A stretch of DNA of 64,000 bases from a methanotrophic endosymbiont of Bathymodiolus puteoserpentis (Logatchev) (GTDB taxonomy: Bacteria > Pseudomonadota > Gammaproteobacteria > Methylococcales > Methylomonadaceae): the NCBI RefSeq assembly GCF_900128525.1, contig NZ_FQTQ01000012.1, positions 1-64,000 on the forward strand, in the 5' to 3' direction. Of this stretch, positions 40,316-47,804 are shown in pieces. A program made the translations under genes and the position numbers. The notes below the pieces were generated by a model that was given only the letters and a program-made list of their open reading frames with translations, ran no database searches and was not told the origin of the DNA. Within the stretch, counting starts at the first letter, position 1, and each line of letters starts with the position of its first letter.

Positions 40316-41062
40316 ATGAAAACAACGGCAATTATTGGCGGTTCAGGCCTAACTCAAATAGAATCTATTAACGTTATTGATGAGCAACTTTATATAACAC
40401 CTTATGGCGATCCATCTGCTGCATGTATTATCGGTGAGCTTGGTGAACAGAAAATTATTTTCCTCGCACGCCACGGTAATCCACATACTGTTGCACCTCA
40501 TAAAATCAACTACCGCGCCAATATTTGGGCATTAAAAGAAGCCGGTGCAGAACAAATTATTGCGGTGACCGCTGTGGGCGGCATTACCCCAGAAATGTCC
40601 CCCGCACGCATCGCCATTCCTGCGCAAATTATTGACTATAGCTATGGCCGTGAACACAGCTTTTTAGCGGAAGATAATAACCCCGTGCAGCATATTGATT
40701 TTAGCTACCCCTATAATGAAAGCTTAAGAGAACAATTAATTGCTAGCGCAAAAACCCTTAAGCTAGACATACAACCTAGAGGCGTCTATGGTTGTACTCA
40801 GGGGCCACGCCTAGAAACTGCTGCTGAAATTTCACGCATGGAACATGATGGTTGTGACTTGGTTGGCATGACAGGCATGCCAGAAGCTGCACTCGCTAGA
40901 GAACTGGAAATACCCTATGCTAACTGTTCGGTTATTGCCAATTGGGCTGCAGGAAAAATAACCGGTGAAATCACCCTGTCAGAAATTATCAAAAATTTAG
41001 AGCAAGGGATGGCCGATACCGAACAATTATTACGCCATTTTTTATTAAGTAACACACAATAA
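40316..41062 (+). CDS. mtnP: S-methyl-5'-thioinosine phosphorylase (MTAP/PNP family)
   Basis: Cleaves methylthioinosine (or methylthioadenosine) in polyamine and methionine salvage. Start at ATG 40316 (MKTTAIIGGSGLTQIE), giving 248 aa; the frame extends upstream but without the family N-terminus. Motifs: IIGGSG, LARHGNPHTVAPHKINYRAN, AVGGITPEM, YGCTQGPRLETAAEI and LVGMTGMPEAALA. The hypoxanthine phosphoribosyltransferase next door fits the MTIP route, where hypoxanthine is the released base. Confidence 0.88.
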   Translation: MKTTAIIGGSGLTQIESINVIDEQLYITPYGDPSAACIIGELGEQKIIFLARHGNPHTVAPHKINYRANIWALKEAGAEQIIAVTAVGGITPEMSPARIAIPAQIIDYSYGREHSFLAEDNNPVQHIDFSYPYNESLREQLIASAKTLKLDIQPRGVYGCTQGPRLETAAEISRMEHDGCDLVGMTGMPEAALARELEIPYANCSVIANWAAGKITGEITLSEIIKNLEQGMADTEQLLRHFLLSNTQ

Positions 41063-41224
41063 ATAACCCCCCCTATATTGTGCAGGACTGTTGCTTTTCT
41101 TAAAAGTGTAAACTCCTTGTATAACAAGCCATACAATTATTTCTGCAGTGTTGAATACGGATAAAAAAATCAGCAAGATAGCTCGGTATTTATTGCGGGC
41201 CATCCCCTTAACCAAGGAAAAAAT

Positions 41225-42088
41225 ATGACTAATAGTATGACGGCTTTTGCCAATAGTGAAGTAGAATTTGAAAACTTGACCTTAAACTGTGAATTACGTT
41301 CAGTAAACCACCGTTACTGTGATATTAGCTTAAAAATTCCCGAGCGCTTTCGCTTTGCTGAGGCCGATATACGTAGCGCCATCAGCGACAAATTAAAACG
41401 CGGCAAAATAGAATGCAGCCTGAGCTATAAAAAACATAACTTAATGCAACACACTGTATCGGTTGATATGCAGGCTGTTAAAGCGTTATTAGCCACCACA
41501 AAGAGCATAGAGCAACTTATGGGCACATCGCGCTCATTCTCAGCACTAGAGGTGCTTGCATTCCCTGGTATACAAGTCGAAAAAGAAGGCGATAAAGTAG
41601 CGCTGCAACAAGCACTACAACAGCTACTACAAATAGCCATTGATAATTTATTAGCCGCGCGCCAGCGGGAAGGGGCACAACTGAGCCACCTTATCCGTAC
41701 TCGTTGTATCAAATTACAAAAATTTGTCGGCCAAGCTCACGCGCGTATGCCTATTGTTTTAGAGCTATTACGCACAAAATTTAAATCACATATTGCTGAA
41801 TTAGTTGCTGAATCTAATGAGCGTATTGAACAGGAAATGGTTTTATTAACGCAAAAATTAGATGTTGATGAAGAATTAGATCGCTTAGATACACATATCA
41901 TCGAAGTCTTACGTGTTTTAGAGCAAGATGGGCCTGTGGGTCGTCGTTTAGATTTTCTTATGCAAGAAATGAATCGTGAAGCGAATACTTTAGGTTCAAA
42001 ATCAGCTGACAAAGAAATGACTGCATTTTCTATAGAGATGAAAGTACTCATTGAGCAAATGCGCGAACAAGTCCAGAACATAGAGTAA
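41225..42088 (+). CDS. yicC: YicC family protein (element integrated at its 3' end)
   Basis: Conserved YicC family, linked to stress survival and RNA degradation in E. coli. The 287 residues begin MTNSMTAFANSEVEFENLTL and include NHRYCDISLKIPERFRFAE, KRGKIECSL, LDVDEELDRLDTHIIEVLRV and GRRLDFLMQEMNREANTLGSK, ending QVQNIE. Length is normal. The last codons and the stop lie inside the 20-bp attL sequence, so the gene is intact despite the insertion. In many gammaproteobacteria yicC precedes gmk directly. Confidence 0.95.
   Translation: MTNSMTAFANSEVEFENLTLNCELRSVNHRYCDISLKIPERFRFAEADIRSAISDKLKRGKIECSLSYKKHNLMQHTVSVDMQAVKALLATTKSIEQLMGTSRSFSALEVLAFPGIQVEKEGDKVALQQALQQLLQIAIDNLLAARQREGAQLSHLIRTRCIKLQKFVGQAHARMPIVLELLRTKFKSHIAELVAESNERIEQEMVLLTQKLDVDEELDRLDTHIIEVLRVLEQDGPVGRRLDFLMQEMNREANTLGSKSADKEMTAFSIEMKVLIEQMREQVQNIE
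42069..42088 (+). repeat. attL, 20-bp core in the yicC 3' end
   Basis: AAGTCCAGAACATAGAGTAA, identical to attR at 52508-52527; flanking bases differ on both sides. It covers the last five codons and the stop of yicC. Integration here regenerates the gene end. Confidence 0.92.
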
Positions 42089-42126
42089 CTAACCATACAT
42101 CACCATACATCACCACAACCCCATAT

Positions 42127-42151
42127 AAGCCGCTATCTAAGCGGCTTTTTT
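42127..42151 (+). terminator. rho-independent terminator just inside attL
   Basis: AAGCCGCT (42127-42134) pairs with AGCGGCTT (42140-42147), followed by a run of T. It lies 40 bases after the yicC stop and is element-encoded, so transcription from yicC should end here. A small 11-bp direct duplication (CCATACATCAC) precedes it. Confidence 0.85.
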
Positions 42152-42195
42152 GTGTCTTACGCTATCATATATATTCATACTGACCTACAATAAAA

Positions 42196-42215
42196 GGGCA
42201 CACGCGAGGGCACAC
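42196..42215 (+). repeat. left pair of GGGCACAC sites (putative integrase arm sites)
   Basis: GGGCACAC at 42196-42203 and 42208-42215, 12 bases apart. The same pair with the same spacing occurs near attR (52426-52445). Symmetric placement near both ends is typical of integrase or excisionase arm-binding sites. Confidence 0.65.
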
Positions 42216-42269
42216 ACCTACAAATAGGGGGTAACTTACGTATGCCCACCTACTCACATTTGCTATTTT

Positions 42270-42649
42270 ACCGAATAAAAAAAAGTAAAAACGCGGGGGT
42301 AAGCTACCCTCAAAACCCTCATAAGGAATGTGCATGAAATAACTTAGGCAACTTATAAAGTTGTTGCGTCAGGAATGGCAGTATAATTCCATTGCCAATT
42401 CTTAAATTGAACTTGCCTAAATTAATTTGTGCTCATTCCTAAGGTGGTTTTGTATATTTATTTACCGAATAAAAAAAAGTGAAAACGCGGGGGTAAGCTA
42501 CCCTCAAAACCCTCATAAGGTGGTTTTGTATATTTATTTACCGAATAAAAAAAAGTAAAAACGCGGGGGTAAGCTACCCTCAAAACCCTCATAAGGTGGT
42601 TTTGTATATTTATTTACCGAATAAAAAAAGTAAAAACGCTGGGGTTAGG
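42270..42649 (+). repeat. 76-bp tandem repeat array (about 3.5 copies)
   Basis: Units start at ACCGAAT: 42270 (interrupted by a 115-bp insertion), 42464, 42540 and a diverging partial copy at 42616. Copies 2 and 3 are each 76 bp and nearly identical. Each full copy has GAATAAAAAAAAGTAAAAAC, then the palindrome GGGTAAGCTACCC (42297, 42491, 42567), then CTCAAAACCCTCATAAGG. The same sequence, inverted, recurs at 49398-49452 and 50985-51044. No protein is encoded; it resembles a replication or regulatory repeat. Confidence 0.85.
42325..42439. mobile_element. 115-bp MITE-like insertion in the repeat array
   Basis: An extra 115 bp interrupts the first repeat copy. Its ends are imperfect inverted repeats (GGAATGTGCATGAAATAAC at the left; the right end read inversely is GGAATGAGCACAAATTAATT), and both continue with TTAGGCAA. 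It is flanked by TAA on each side (42322-42324 and 42440-42442), while uninterrupted copies have a single TAA there. This is direct evidence of insertion with a 3-bp (or TA) duplication. No coding capacity. Confidence 0.8.
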
Positions 42650-42686
42650 TACTGACAAACCGACAAATTCTAAAATAGGTTACAAA

Positions 42687-43955
42687 ATGCTATTAAATGA
42701 TAAACAAATACAAGCTTGGATACGCAACAACGAGCGATTCGAGCAAAGAGGTGATGATTTAGTGAAAGGCTTATTTTTAAGTTATAGAAAAAATACAGCC
42801 ACTCCTTCATGGCGGTTTAGATACCGCCTATCAGGAATGAGGAAAGTAATCACACTTGGTAGCTATGCTAACTTGTCTTTATCCAATGCAAGAAAGCAGG
42901 CGAAAGAGTTAAGAGCGAGGGTGACGCTTGGCTATGACGTAGCCACAGAAAAGCAGAATAGAAAGCTAGATAGCATAGAAAAAAACGAGGCAAAGAAAAA
43001 CGCTTTAACGGCTGGACAATTAGCAGATAAATATTTTACAGACACCATATTGGGCAACTGGAAACACCCCAATATAGTACGCTCCAAAATTGAAAAGGAT
43101 ATTAAGCCTTATATAGGCAATATGCCAGCAGCAGATGTTAAACCGTTACACATAGACGCGATACTAAGGAAAGTTGTTGATCGAGGCGCGCCAACCGTGG
43201 CTAATGATGTATTGAGAATACTTAAGCATATCTTTGATTATGCTATTAAGCGGCATATTGTCGAATATAACCCAGCGTCAGCTTTTGATCTATCAGATGC
43301 AGGGGGCAAGGAAAGCGCGCGGGAAAGGTTTTTAAGCCGTAATGAGTTAGTATTATTTTTTAAAGCAATGCGACAGGCTAAAGGGTTTTCTCATGTGAAC
43401 CTTGTAACAATGCGCTTACTCTTAATGCTAGGAGTAAGAAAGCGCGAGCTTATCGAATCAAAAATAAAGGATTTTGACCTAGATAATGGCACTTGGACAC
43501 TTGCCAAGGAAAGCACCAAGACTAAAGCCGCTATTATTATCCCATTACCAAGTCAGGCTATCGACTCAATAAACGAACTGATAGCCCTATCAGATAGTAA
43601 TGATTGGCTATTACCAGCCAGAAAAGCACAGGATAGGCGATTACCTTACATAAGCGAATCAACCCTGAATGTAGCCCTTAAAAAAGTCCTTAATACCCTA
43701 CCAGACGACATAGAGCCGTTTACCATTCACGACTTTAGACGAACGGCAAGAACACATATAGAGTCATTAGGTTTTCCTCCCCATATAGGGGAGCGTTGCA
43801 TTAATCACAAAATAAAGGGCGTTGAGGGAGTGTACAACCGATATGATTATTTTGATGAGCGTAAGAAAGCCTTACAAGCATTGGCTAACTTTCTGAATGA
43901 GTGTGAGGGTAATCAAGATTTTAATATTATCCCCTTTAAAAAAAAAGCAGGGTAA
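42687..43955 (+). CDS. int: tyrosine-type site-specific integrase
   Basis: Phage/satellite-type integrase of 422 aa. The N-terminus is a DUF4102-like arm-binding domain (WRFRYRLSGMRKVITLGSYA, LSNARKQAKELRARV). Catalytic residues: Arg251 in LMLGVRKREL, His348 and Arg351 in HDFRRTARTH, His374 in INHKIKGVEG and the likely nucleophile Tyr383 in VYNRYDYF. It is the first gene after attL and points inward, as in P4-like elements that integrate by this enzyme class. It most probably targets the yicC 3' end seen here. Confidence 0.95.
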   Translation: MLLNDKQIQAWIRNNERFEQRGDDLVKGLFLSYRKNTATPSWRFRYRLSGMRKVITLGSYANLSLSNARKQAKELRARVTLGYDVATEKQNRKLDSIEKNEAKKNALTAGQLADKYFTDTILGNWKHPNIVRSKIEKDIKPYIGNMPAADVKPLHIDAILRKVVDRGAPTVANDVLRILKHIFDYAIKRHIVEYNPASAFDLSDAGGKESARERFLSRNELVLFFKAMRQAKGFSHVNLVTMRLLLMLGVRKRELIESKIKDFDLDNGTWTLAKESTKTKAAIIIPLPSQAIDSINELIALSDSNDWLLPARKAQDRRLPYISESTLNVALKKVLNTLPDDIEPFTIHDFRRTARTHIESLGFPPHIGERCINHKIKGVEGVYNRYDYFDERKKALQALANFLNECEGNQDFNIIPFKKKAG

Positions 43956-44066
43956 CACTAACAACCTGATATATAAAAATTACATGTCACTGACTGTATT
44001 AAAATGATAACGAGTGATACAGAAAGCTATAATAAAACAATAGCCACCCTTAAAAGAGGAACAACC

Positions 44067-44249
44067 ATGAATGAGCAATTTATAACCGATAAATCAGGGC
44101 AAAAAATATCCGTCATTTTGCCAATACATGAATATGATGAATTATTAGAGGATTTAAGAGACCTTGCTACCGTTGCAGAATTAAAAAACGAGCCTACCGT
44201 ATCGCTTGATAGTGTAATCAAAAAGCTTAAAGCCAATGACCTGCTATAA
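44067..44249 (+). CDS. antitoxin of a RelE-type toxin-antitoxin pair
   Basis: A 60-residue protein from ATG 44067 (MNEQFITDKSGQKISVILPI), with AGAGGA just upstream. It has the beta-strand then IHEYDELLEDLRDL pattern typical of Phd/YefM-like or short DUF2281-type antitoxins. The stop overlaps the toxin start by 14 bases, the usual translational coupling of antitoxin and toxin. Confidence 0.8.
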   Translation: MNEQFITDKSGQKISVILPIHEYDELLEDLRDLATVAELKNEPTVSLDSVIKKLKANDLL

Positions 44250-44499
44250 GGTAGAGCTAAAAAAATCAGCAGAAAAAAGTCTACTCAAATTACCTAAACC
44301 TGTTATCGCAAAGGTAATTTACTTGCTACAAGGGCTTGTACATGAACCACGCCCAAACGGGTGCAAAAAATTAACAGGCTCAACTAATACCTATCGAATC
44401 AGGACGGGGGATTATCGCGTGGTTTATTCCATCTTTGATGACGTACTAACAATAGATGTTATTAAGATCGGACACCGTAAAGAGATTTATAAGAATTAG
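44236..44499 (+). CDS. RelE/ParE-family toxin
   Basis: An 87-residue protein of the RelE/ParE superfamily. The pattern YKVELKKSAEKSLLKLP, LVHEPRPNGCKKLTGS, then YRIRTGDYRVVYSIFDD and IGHRKEIYKN is characteristic. RelE members cleave mRNA on the ribosome, while ParE members poison gyrase; the YRIRxGxYRxxY and C-terminal H/R/Y favour RelE. It may stabilise the element. Confidence 0.88.
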   Translation: MTCYKVELKKSAEKSLLKLPKPVIAKVIYLLQGLVHEPRPNGCKKLTGSTNTYRIRTGDYRVVYSIFDDVLTIDVIKIGHRKEIYKN

Positions 44500-44512
44500 T
44501 TTATAATCAAAC

Positions 44513-44566
44513 ATCACCCTAGGCTTAGCGGCTGAAAGAGCGGACTCATTCCCCGCTTTGGGTGAT
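44513..44566 (+). other. long-range hairpin after the toxin gene
   Basis: ATCACCC (44513-44519) pairs with GGGTGAT (44560-44566), and inside it AGCGG (44527-44531) pairs with CCGCT (44553-44557). No strong T run follows. It could be a terminator-like or regulatory RNA structure between the TA pair and the next gene. Confidence 0.45.
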
Positions 44567-44607
44567 ACCTTTCTGGAATGATATGCTTTGAATGGAGTGT
44601 TATATTT

Positions 44608-45210
44608 ATGATAAATGAGATACATAAAACTGATATTGTAAGCGCAATTGAATTAAACATGAGGTCTCTTAATGATGAAATTGTAATTGCTATAGAGGAA
44701 TCCACAAAATGCGAGATAAAGAGGACTTATATTAAGAAGTTCGCAGCATTGATACTAATGGATAATAGTGAATATTACTACAAACTAATACCTAAAATTA
44801 AAATTGAATTAGGCATTAACTGGAGTGAAGACAAACATTTAAAGGCGATTGATGCTAGCCTAGTTAACTTATCAATTGCTTATTTTTTTATGAGGGTATC
44901 TTATATTGCTTTAGAGCAGGAGGGGGAAGTTACCGAGGCTATAAACTATATGAATGACGCGGCTATTAGTTTTGGAGAATATTTAGGGGTAACTAGAGAA
45001 ATAGAAAATTACTCACAGGAAAGGAAAGAAATAGCAAAAAAAGCATCTAAAGCCAAGCATAAAGTATCAAGTGCATATAAAGAAACAGTGATTAACCACT
45101 ACTTATCCAATAATTTCAAAAGCAAAGAACAAGCAGCAGAGAAAATAAAATCAGAACTAAATTTAAGCTACGCAACAAGAACTATACGCACATGGCTTAT
45201 TAACGTATAA
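44608..45210 (+). CDS. element-encoded protein of unknown function with C-terminal HTH-like end
   Basis: 200 aa from ATG 44608 (MINEIHKTDIVSAIELNMRS). No family recognised. The middle is helical (YYYKLIPKIKIELGINW, NLSIAYFFMRVSYIALEQEG). The C-terminus (FKSKEQAAEKIKSELNLSYA, then TRTIRTWLINV) looks like a small helix-turn-helix, suggesting DNA binding. It lies between the toxin-antitoxin pair and the iteron-like repeats. Confidence 0.65.
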   Translation: MINEIHKTDIVSAIELNMRSLNDEIVIAIEESTKCEIKRTYIKKFAALILMDNSEYYYKLIPKIKIELGINWSEDKHLKAIDASLVNLSIAYFFMRVSYIALEQEGEVTEAINYMNDAAISFGEYLGVTREIENYSQERKEIAKKASKAKHKVSSAYKETVINHYLSNNFKSKEQAAEKIKSELNLSYATRTIRTWLINV

Positions 45211-45225
45211 AAAACCTACATTTTT

Positions 45226-45281
45226 CTAAGCAGACTGTACCCCCTACTAAGCAGACTGTACGCCATACTAAGCTAAGCGAC
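45226..45281 (+). repeat. 21-bp-spaced iteron-like direct repeats
   Basis: CTAAGCAGACTGTAC occurs at 45226-45240 and 45247-45261, with a degenerate third copy CTAAGCTAAGCGAC at 45268-45281. The period is exactly 21 bp, two helical turns, so a bound protein would sit on one face of the DNA. It lies upstream of the first AlpA-like gene; it may be an operator or origin iteron. Confidence 0.7.
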
Positions 45282-45343
45282 TTCTCAAAGTTTTTTAAGC
45301 AATTAAAATTACCTCGAACCTAACAGCAATCGAGGTATTTTAA

Positions 45344-45565
45344 ATGAAGCAAATAGAACGAATCACCACACAAGAATTTTGTAATCAATCGAAACAATCC
45401 AAGACTACGCTTTGGCGTAAATCAAAAACAGACCCCACTTTTCCAAAAGCAGAATTTATTTTTAACAAAAAACTGTATCGACAAGATGCGGTAACGGCTT
45501 GGATTGAAGCGCAGGTACAAGCTGAGCAAACACATAATAACCTCTTACCTAAAGGGGCAGCTTAA
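45344..45565 (+). CDS. AlpA-like transcriptional regulator (first)
   Basis: A 73-residue MerR/AlpA-type winged-helix protein: ITTQEFCNQSKQSKTTLWRK (HTH), DPTFPKAEFIFNKKLYRQDAVTAWIEAQ (wing and helix). AlpA proteins activate integrase/excision in P4-like elements. It is preceded by the 21-bp repeats, which may be its binding sites (inference). Confidence 0.82.
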   Translation: MKQIERITTQEFCNQSKQSKTTLWRKSKTDPTFPKAEFIFNKKLYRQDAVTAWIEAQVQAEQTHNNLLPKGAA

Positions 45566-45787
45566 ATGGATTTAGTCATTATCAACTGAAAAAAAAGAAA
45601 CCACAAAGTTTAAAGCCTTTACACGCCTTATATTTAAAGGGCTTAGTGTGAATTTATGCGCTTACTTTATAAGTGTTTTGTAACTTTATTACACTTTTTA
45701 AACCAAAACTTTAATGCGCTTTAAAATCTTTTTTTCATGCTTAGGCATAAGCTATCACCCGACCCAATAACAACGCATACCGAGAAT

Positions 45788-46015
45788 ATGACTACCAAGA
45801 AAAATCAACACCAAGAACCCAAACAACTGCCCAACATAGGCTTTGTAAGAACAAAAACATTGCTGCAATTTGTACCGTTTTCCGCATCCACGTTATCGAG
45901 AAAAGTTAAATCAGGCGATTTTCCAGCACCCGTAAAACTATCGGAGGGCATATCAGCCTTTAAAGTGGAAGAGGTGCGCGAGTGGATAGAATCGAAACAA
46001 CAAGGAGTAGCATAA
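45788..46015 (+). CDS. AlpA-like transcriptional regulator (second)
   Basis: 75 aa from ATG 45788 (MTTKKNQHQEPKQLPNIGFV). It has the AlpA pattern VRTKTLLQFVPFSASTLSRK and SGDFPAPVKLSEGISAFKVEEVREWIES. A longer upstream frame exists but lacks family features. It is the second AlpA-like gene of the element, with a different sequence from the first, so they may control different steps. Confidence 0.85.
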   Translation: MTTKKNQHQEPKQLPNIGFVRTKTLLQFVPFSASTLSRKVKSGDFPAPVKLSEGISAFKVEEVREWIESKQQGVA

Positions 46016-46089
46016 ATGTTATTGACAGCAACACAAAGCAGCGCTACCCTATGCAGCAAGTCAGTGACACAAGTTACTGAAATACTCAT

Positions 46090-46275
46090 GTTAAGCATGG
46101 GGCGGTTTGAACCCCGCAAGAATAACGGTGTAGGCGATTACACCTTGTGTAGATCGCTTTTTTTATGCCCTAAATCCCTCTTGAGTACGCTCAAGAACCC
46201 TACTTTATGGTGGGAGCGATTGTTGGAGCAGCTCCGTTATGCTGCGGTTCAAGCCAACATGAACTCCCACCGCCC
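46090..46275 (+). ncRNA. strongly folding RNA-like segment (putative)
   Basis: Four hairpins in 180 bases: GGGG/CCCC around CGGTTTGAA near 46098, GGTGTA/TACACC around GGCGAT, CTTGAG/CTCAAG around TACG, and a three-tier stem GGTGGGAG (46209-46216) with CTCCCACC (46264-46271), TGTTGG (46221-46226) with CCAACA (46254-46259) and GCAG with CTGC. An open frame runs through it from 46016 but its predicted peptide is low-quality. Possible satellite immunity/attenuation RNA; inference. Confidence 0.4.
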
Positions 46276-46327
46276 AAAGATTGAACCCTTTAGCGGTGGC
46301 TTATCCTTAAATAACGGAGCAAGCCAG

Positions 46328-46702
46328 ATGCACAACCATACCCAAAAACCGCTAACAATTCACGTTAGCCCCATTAAAGACCCTGAAACATTAGATAACA
46401 TCATTAATGAGATATTCAGAACAGTAGGCACTTGTCAATTTGCCGAGAAAAATGCGCTTGAATACGGAGAATTAAGCCGCGTTGAGATTGAAAGCTTAAA
46501 GCGTGATGCCGAATATCTAATCAATGCCTGTAATAAGGCATTAAGAACACCACACCCACCTAAAGACACTTTAACCAGTCGGTTTAACGTATTGGCAAAA
46601 GACACAAGGCAGCTAATAGCCAAACAAGTTAGCTTTAATCAAGCCAAACAATACCCCGATGCAATCGTGAAATTTTCTTGCATGGTTGGGGGTGCGGCAT
46701 GA
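46328..46702 (+). CDS. element-encoded protein of unknown function
   Basis: 124 aa when started at ATG 46328 (MHNHTQKPLTIHVSPIKDPE), with GGAG about 10 bases upstream. The same frame is open back to 46016 through the structured segment, so a 228-residue form is formally possible. The body is helical (LDNIINEIFRTVGTCQFAEK, LGE-like acidic stretches). No domain recognised. It overlaps the next gene by 4 bases (ATGA). Confidence 0.65.
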   Translation: MHNHTQKPLTIHVSPIKDPETLDNIINEIFRTVGTCQFAEKNALEYGELSRVEIESLKRDAEYLINACNKALRTPHPPKDTLTSRFNVLAKDTRQLIAKQVSFNQAKQYPDAIVKFSCMVGGAA

Positions 46703-46971
46703 TTAATATAGAAATAGAAAGCCCCTTTAACAAGACCGACACAGAAGAATTAAATACTTTACTTAATAGCGCAACCTTTCGCACTATTCAGGGGATGAGT
46801 GAACAAATTCCAAAGGATGATAAGCAATTGAAAGCCGAGTCAATCATGACTCTTTGTGATTTTGCCGACAGTGGCGCGTTAGTCTTCCCTAACGACCTAG
46901 TAAAGAACGCATTTTTTACGCTATTGGCTATGGCTTTGGATGATGAGATTAAATCAGGGGGTGAGTTATGA
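46699..46971 (+). CDS. small element protein of unknown function
   Basis: 90 aa from ATG 46699 (MINIEIESPFNKTDTEELNT). Acidic, helical, no recognised family. It overlaps both neighbours by 4 bases (ATGA on each side), a tight operon of small genes often seen in satellites. Confidence 0.6.
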   Translation: MINIEIESPFNKTDTEELNTLLNSATFRTIQGMSEQIPKDDKQLKAESIMTLCDFADSGALVFPNDLVKNAFFTLLAMALDDEIKSGGEL

Positions 46972-47114
46972 GCCGATACATATTAGAGCTAAGCCTAAAA
47001 GACCGACCTTTTATGACGGGTGAGTTTTCTTCTGAACAGGAAGCTATAGAATCCCTTGAAGCGTTTAAGGATATTTACGGAAAAGACCTTAGTTACACTT
47101 TAGAGCAGGCATAA
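46968..47114 (+). CDS. very small element protein of unknown function
   Basis: 48 aa from ATG 46968 (MSRYILELSLKDRPFMTGEF, then SSEQEAIESLEAFKDIYG), overlapping the previous gene by 4 bases. The amino-acid composition looks protein-like and the gene continues the ATGA-coupled series. A hairpin follows at once. No family recognised. Confidence 0.55.
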   Translation: MSRYILELSLKDRPFMTGEFSSEQEAIESLEAFKDIYGKDLSYTLEQA

Positions 47115-47116
47115 AA

Positions 47117-47149
47117 AAGCCCCTATTAACTAACGATTAACAAGGGCTT
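47117..47149. terminator. imperfect hairpin after the small-gene operon
   Basis: AAGCCC (47117-47122) pairs with GGGCTT (47144-47149), with a partly paired AT-rich centre and A/T tracts outside. It closes the series of overlapping small genes. Confidence 0.5.
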
Positions 47150-47238
47150 ATATCTAGGATAAGATTTTTTACCACCAACCAGCGGTGTTAATTATAGCAA
47201 TATTCTAGGTTTTTGCCCTAACAAAAAAAGGTTAGGAC

Positions 47239-47466
47239 ATGAAAAAAATAACACAAGATTTAGTCGTGCTTGAATGGCTAAAAGAAAATTCCATCATTAC
47301 CCCAATGACCGCCCTAAATGAATTGGGTTGTTATCGACTATCGGCACGAATTCACCAATTAAGAAAGCAAGGTTATCAGATCAGCACTAAACGAATTGCC
47401 AAGCAAGGCAGGTTTGGAATGGTTTGTTTTGCGGAGTATCGCTTAGAAAATAAAGTGGGGCTCTAA
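47239..47466 (+). CDS. winged-helix/HTH protein
   Basis: 75 aa; LEWLKENSIITPMTALNELG, then CYRLSARIHQLRKQGYQIST, is the phage-type HTH found in small regulators (HTH_39-like). Probably DNA-binding. It ends by overlapping the next gene by one base and leads the replication-type operon of the element. Confidence 0.75.
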   Translation: MKKITQDLVVLEWLKENSIITPMTALNELGCYRLSARIHQLRKQGYQISTKRIAKQGRFGMVCFAEYRLENKVGL

Positions 47467-47804
47467 TGCCTAAATTGCCCCCATACGCTAAAAATATACC
47501 TAATAACCAAGAATATATAATCATTTGCACAGGCTCAGAGGCTTGGAGCAGAGCGCAGTCTATTAGCTGGATGAATGAGGTTGTTAAAACATTATTACCT
47601 TTAGGTGATGCTATAAATGCTTATAGATGGGACTTTGTTTACTGCAAGGAAGTTATTTTATTTTCTAATGGAACACTGGAAACTTATGATCGACTAACCG
47701 AGCTATCAAGGTCACTGCTAAAACATGGCGCGCTAAAGGTTTTATGGTGTATTCCAAAGTTTAAGCGACTAATGAAGTTTATTAGCAAGGAGGCGACAGC
47801 ATGA
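47466..47804 (+). CDS. element-encoded protein of unknown function
   Basis: 112 aa (MPKLPPYAKNIPNNQEYIIICT). A compact, possibly alpha/beta protein with LRLSRSLLKHG-like helices near the end (LTELSRSLLKHGALKVLWCI). No family recognised. Overlaps the DUF3987 gene by 4 bases, so it is probably translated with the replication protein. Confidence 0.6.
   Translation: MPKLPPYAKNIPNNQEYIIICTGSEAWSRAQSISWMNEVVKTLLPLGDAINAYRWDFVYCKEVILFSNGTLETYDRLTELSRSLLKHGALKVLWCIPKFKRLMKFISKEATA

Noticed and set aside
42127-42151. tRNA gene at the integration site
   Set aside because: Short hairpin followed by a T run fits a terminator. No cloverleaf could be drawn, and the att core lies in the yicC coding end.
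42270-42649. CRISPR array
   Set aside because: The repeated unit is 76 bp and directly tandem, without unique spacers, and no cas genes are present.
45226-45281. Short CRISPR-like repeats
   Set aside because: Only two clear copies with 6-base gaps; better explained as protein-binding iterons.
46016-46327. N-terminal extension of the unknown protein at 46328
   Set aside because: It runs through several strong hairpins and gives an irregular peptide; an ATG with SD is available at 46328. Kept as a possibility only.
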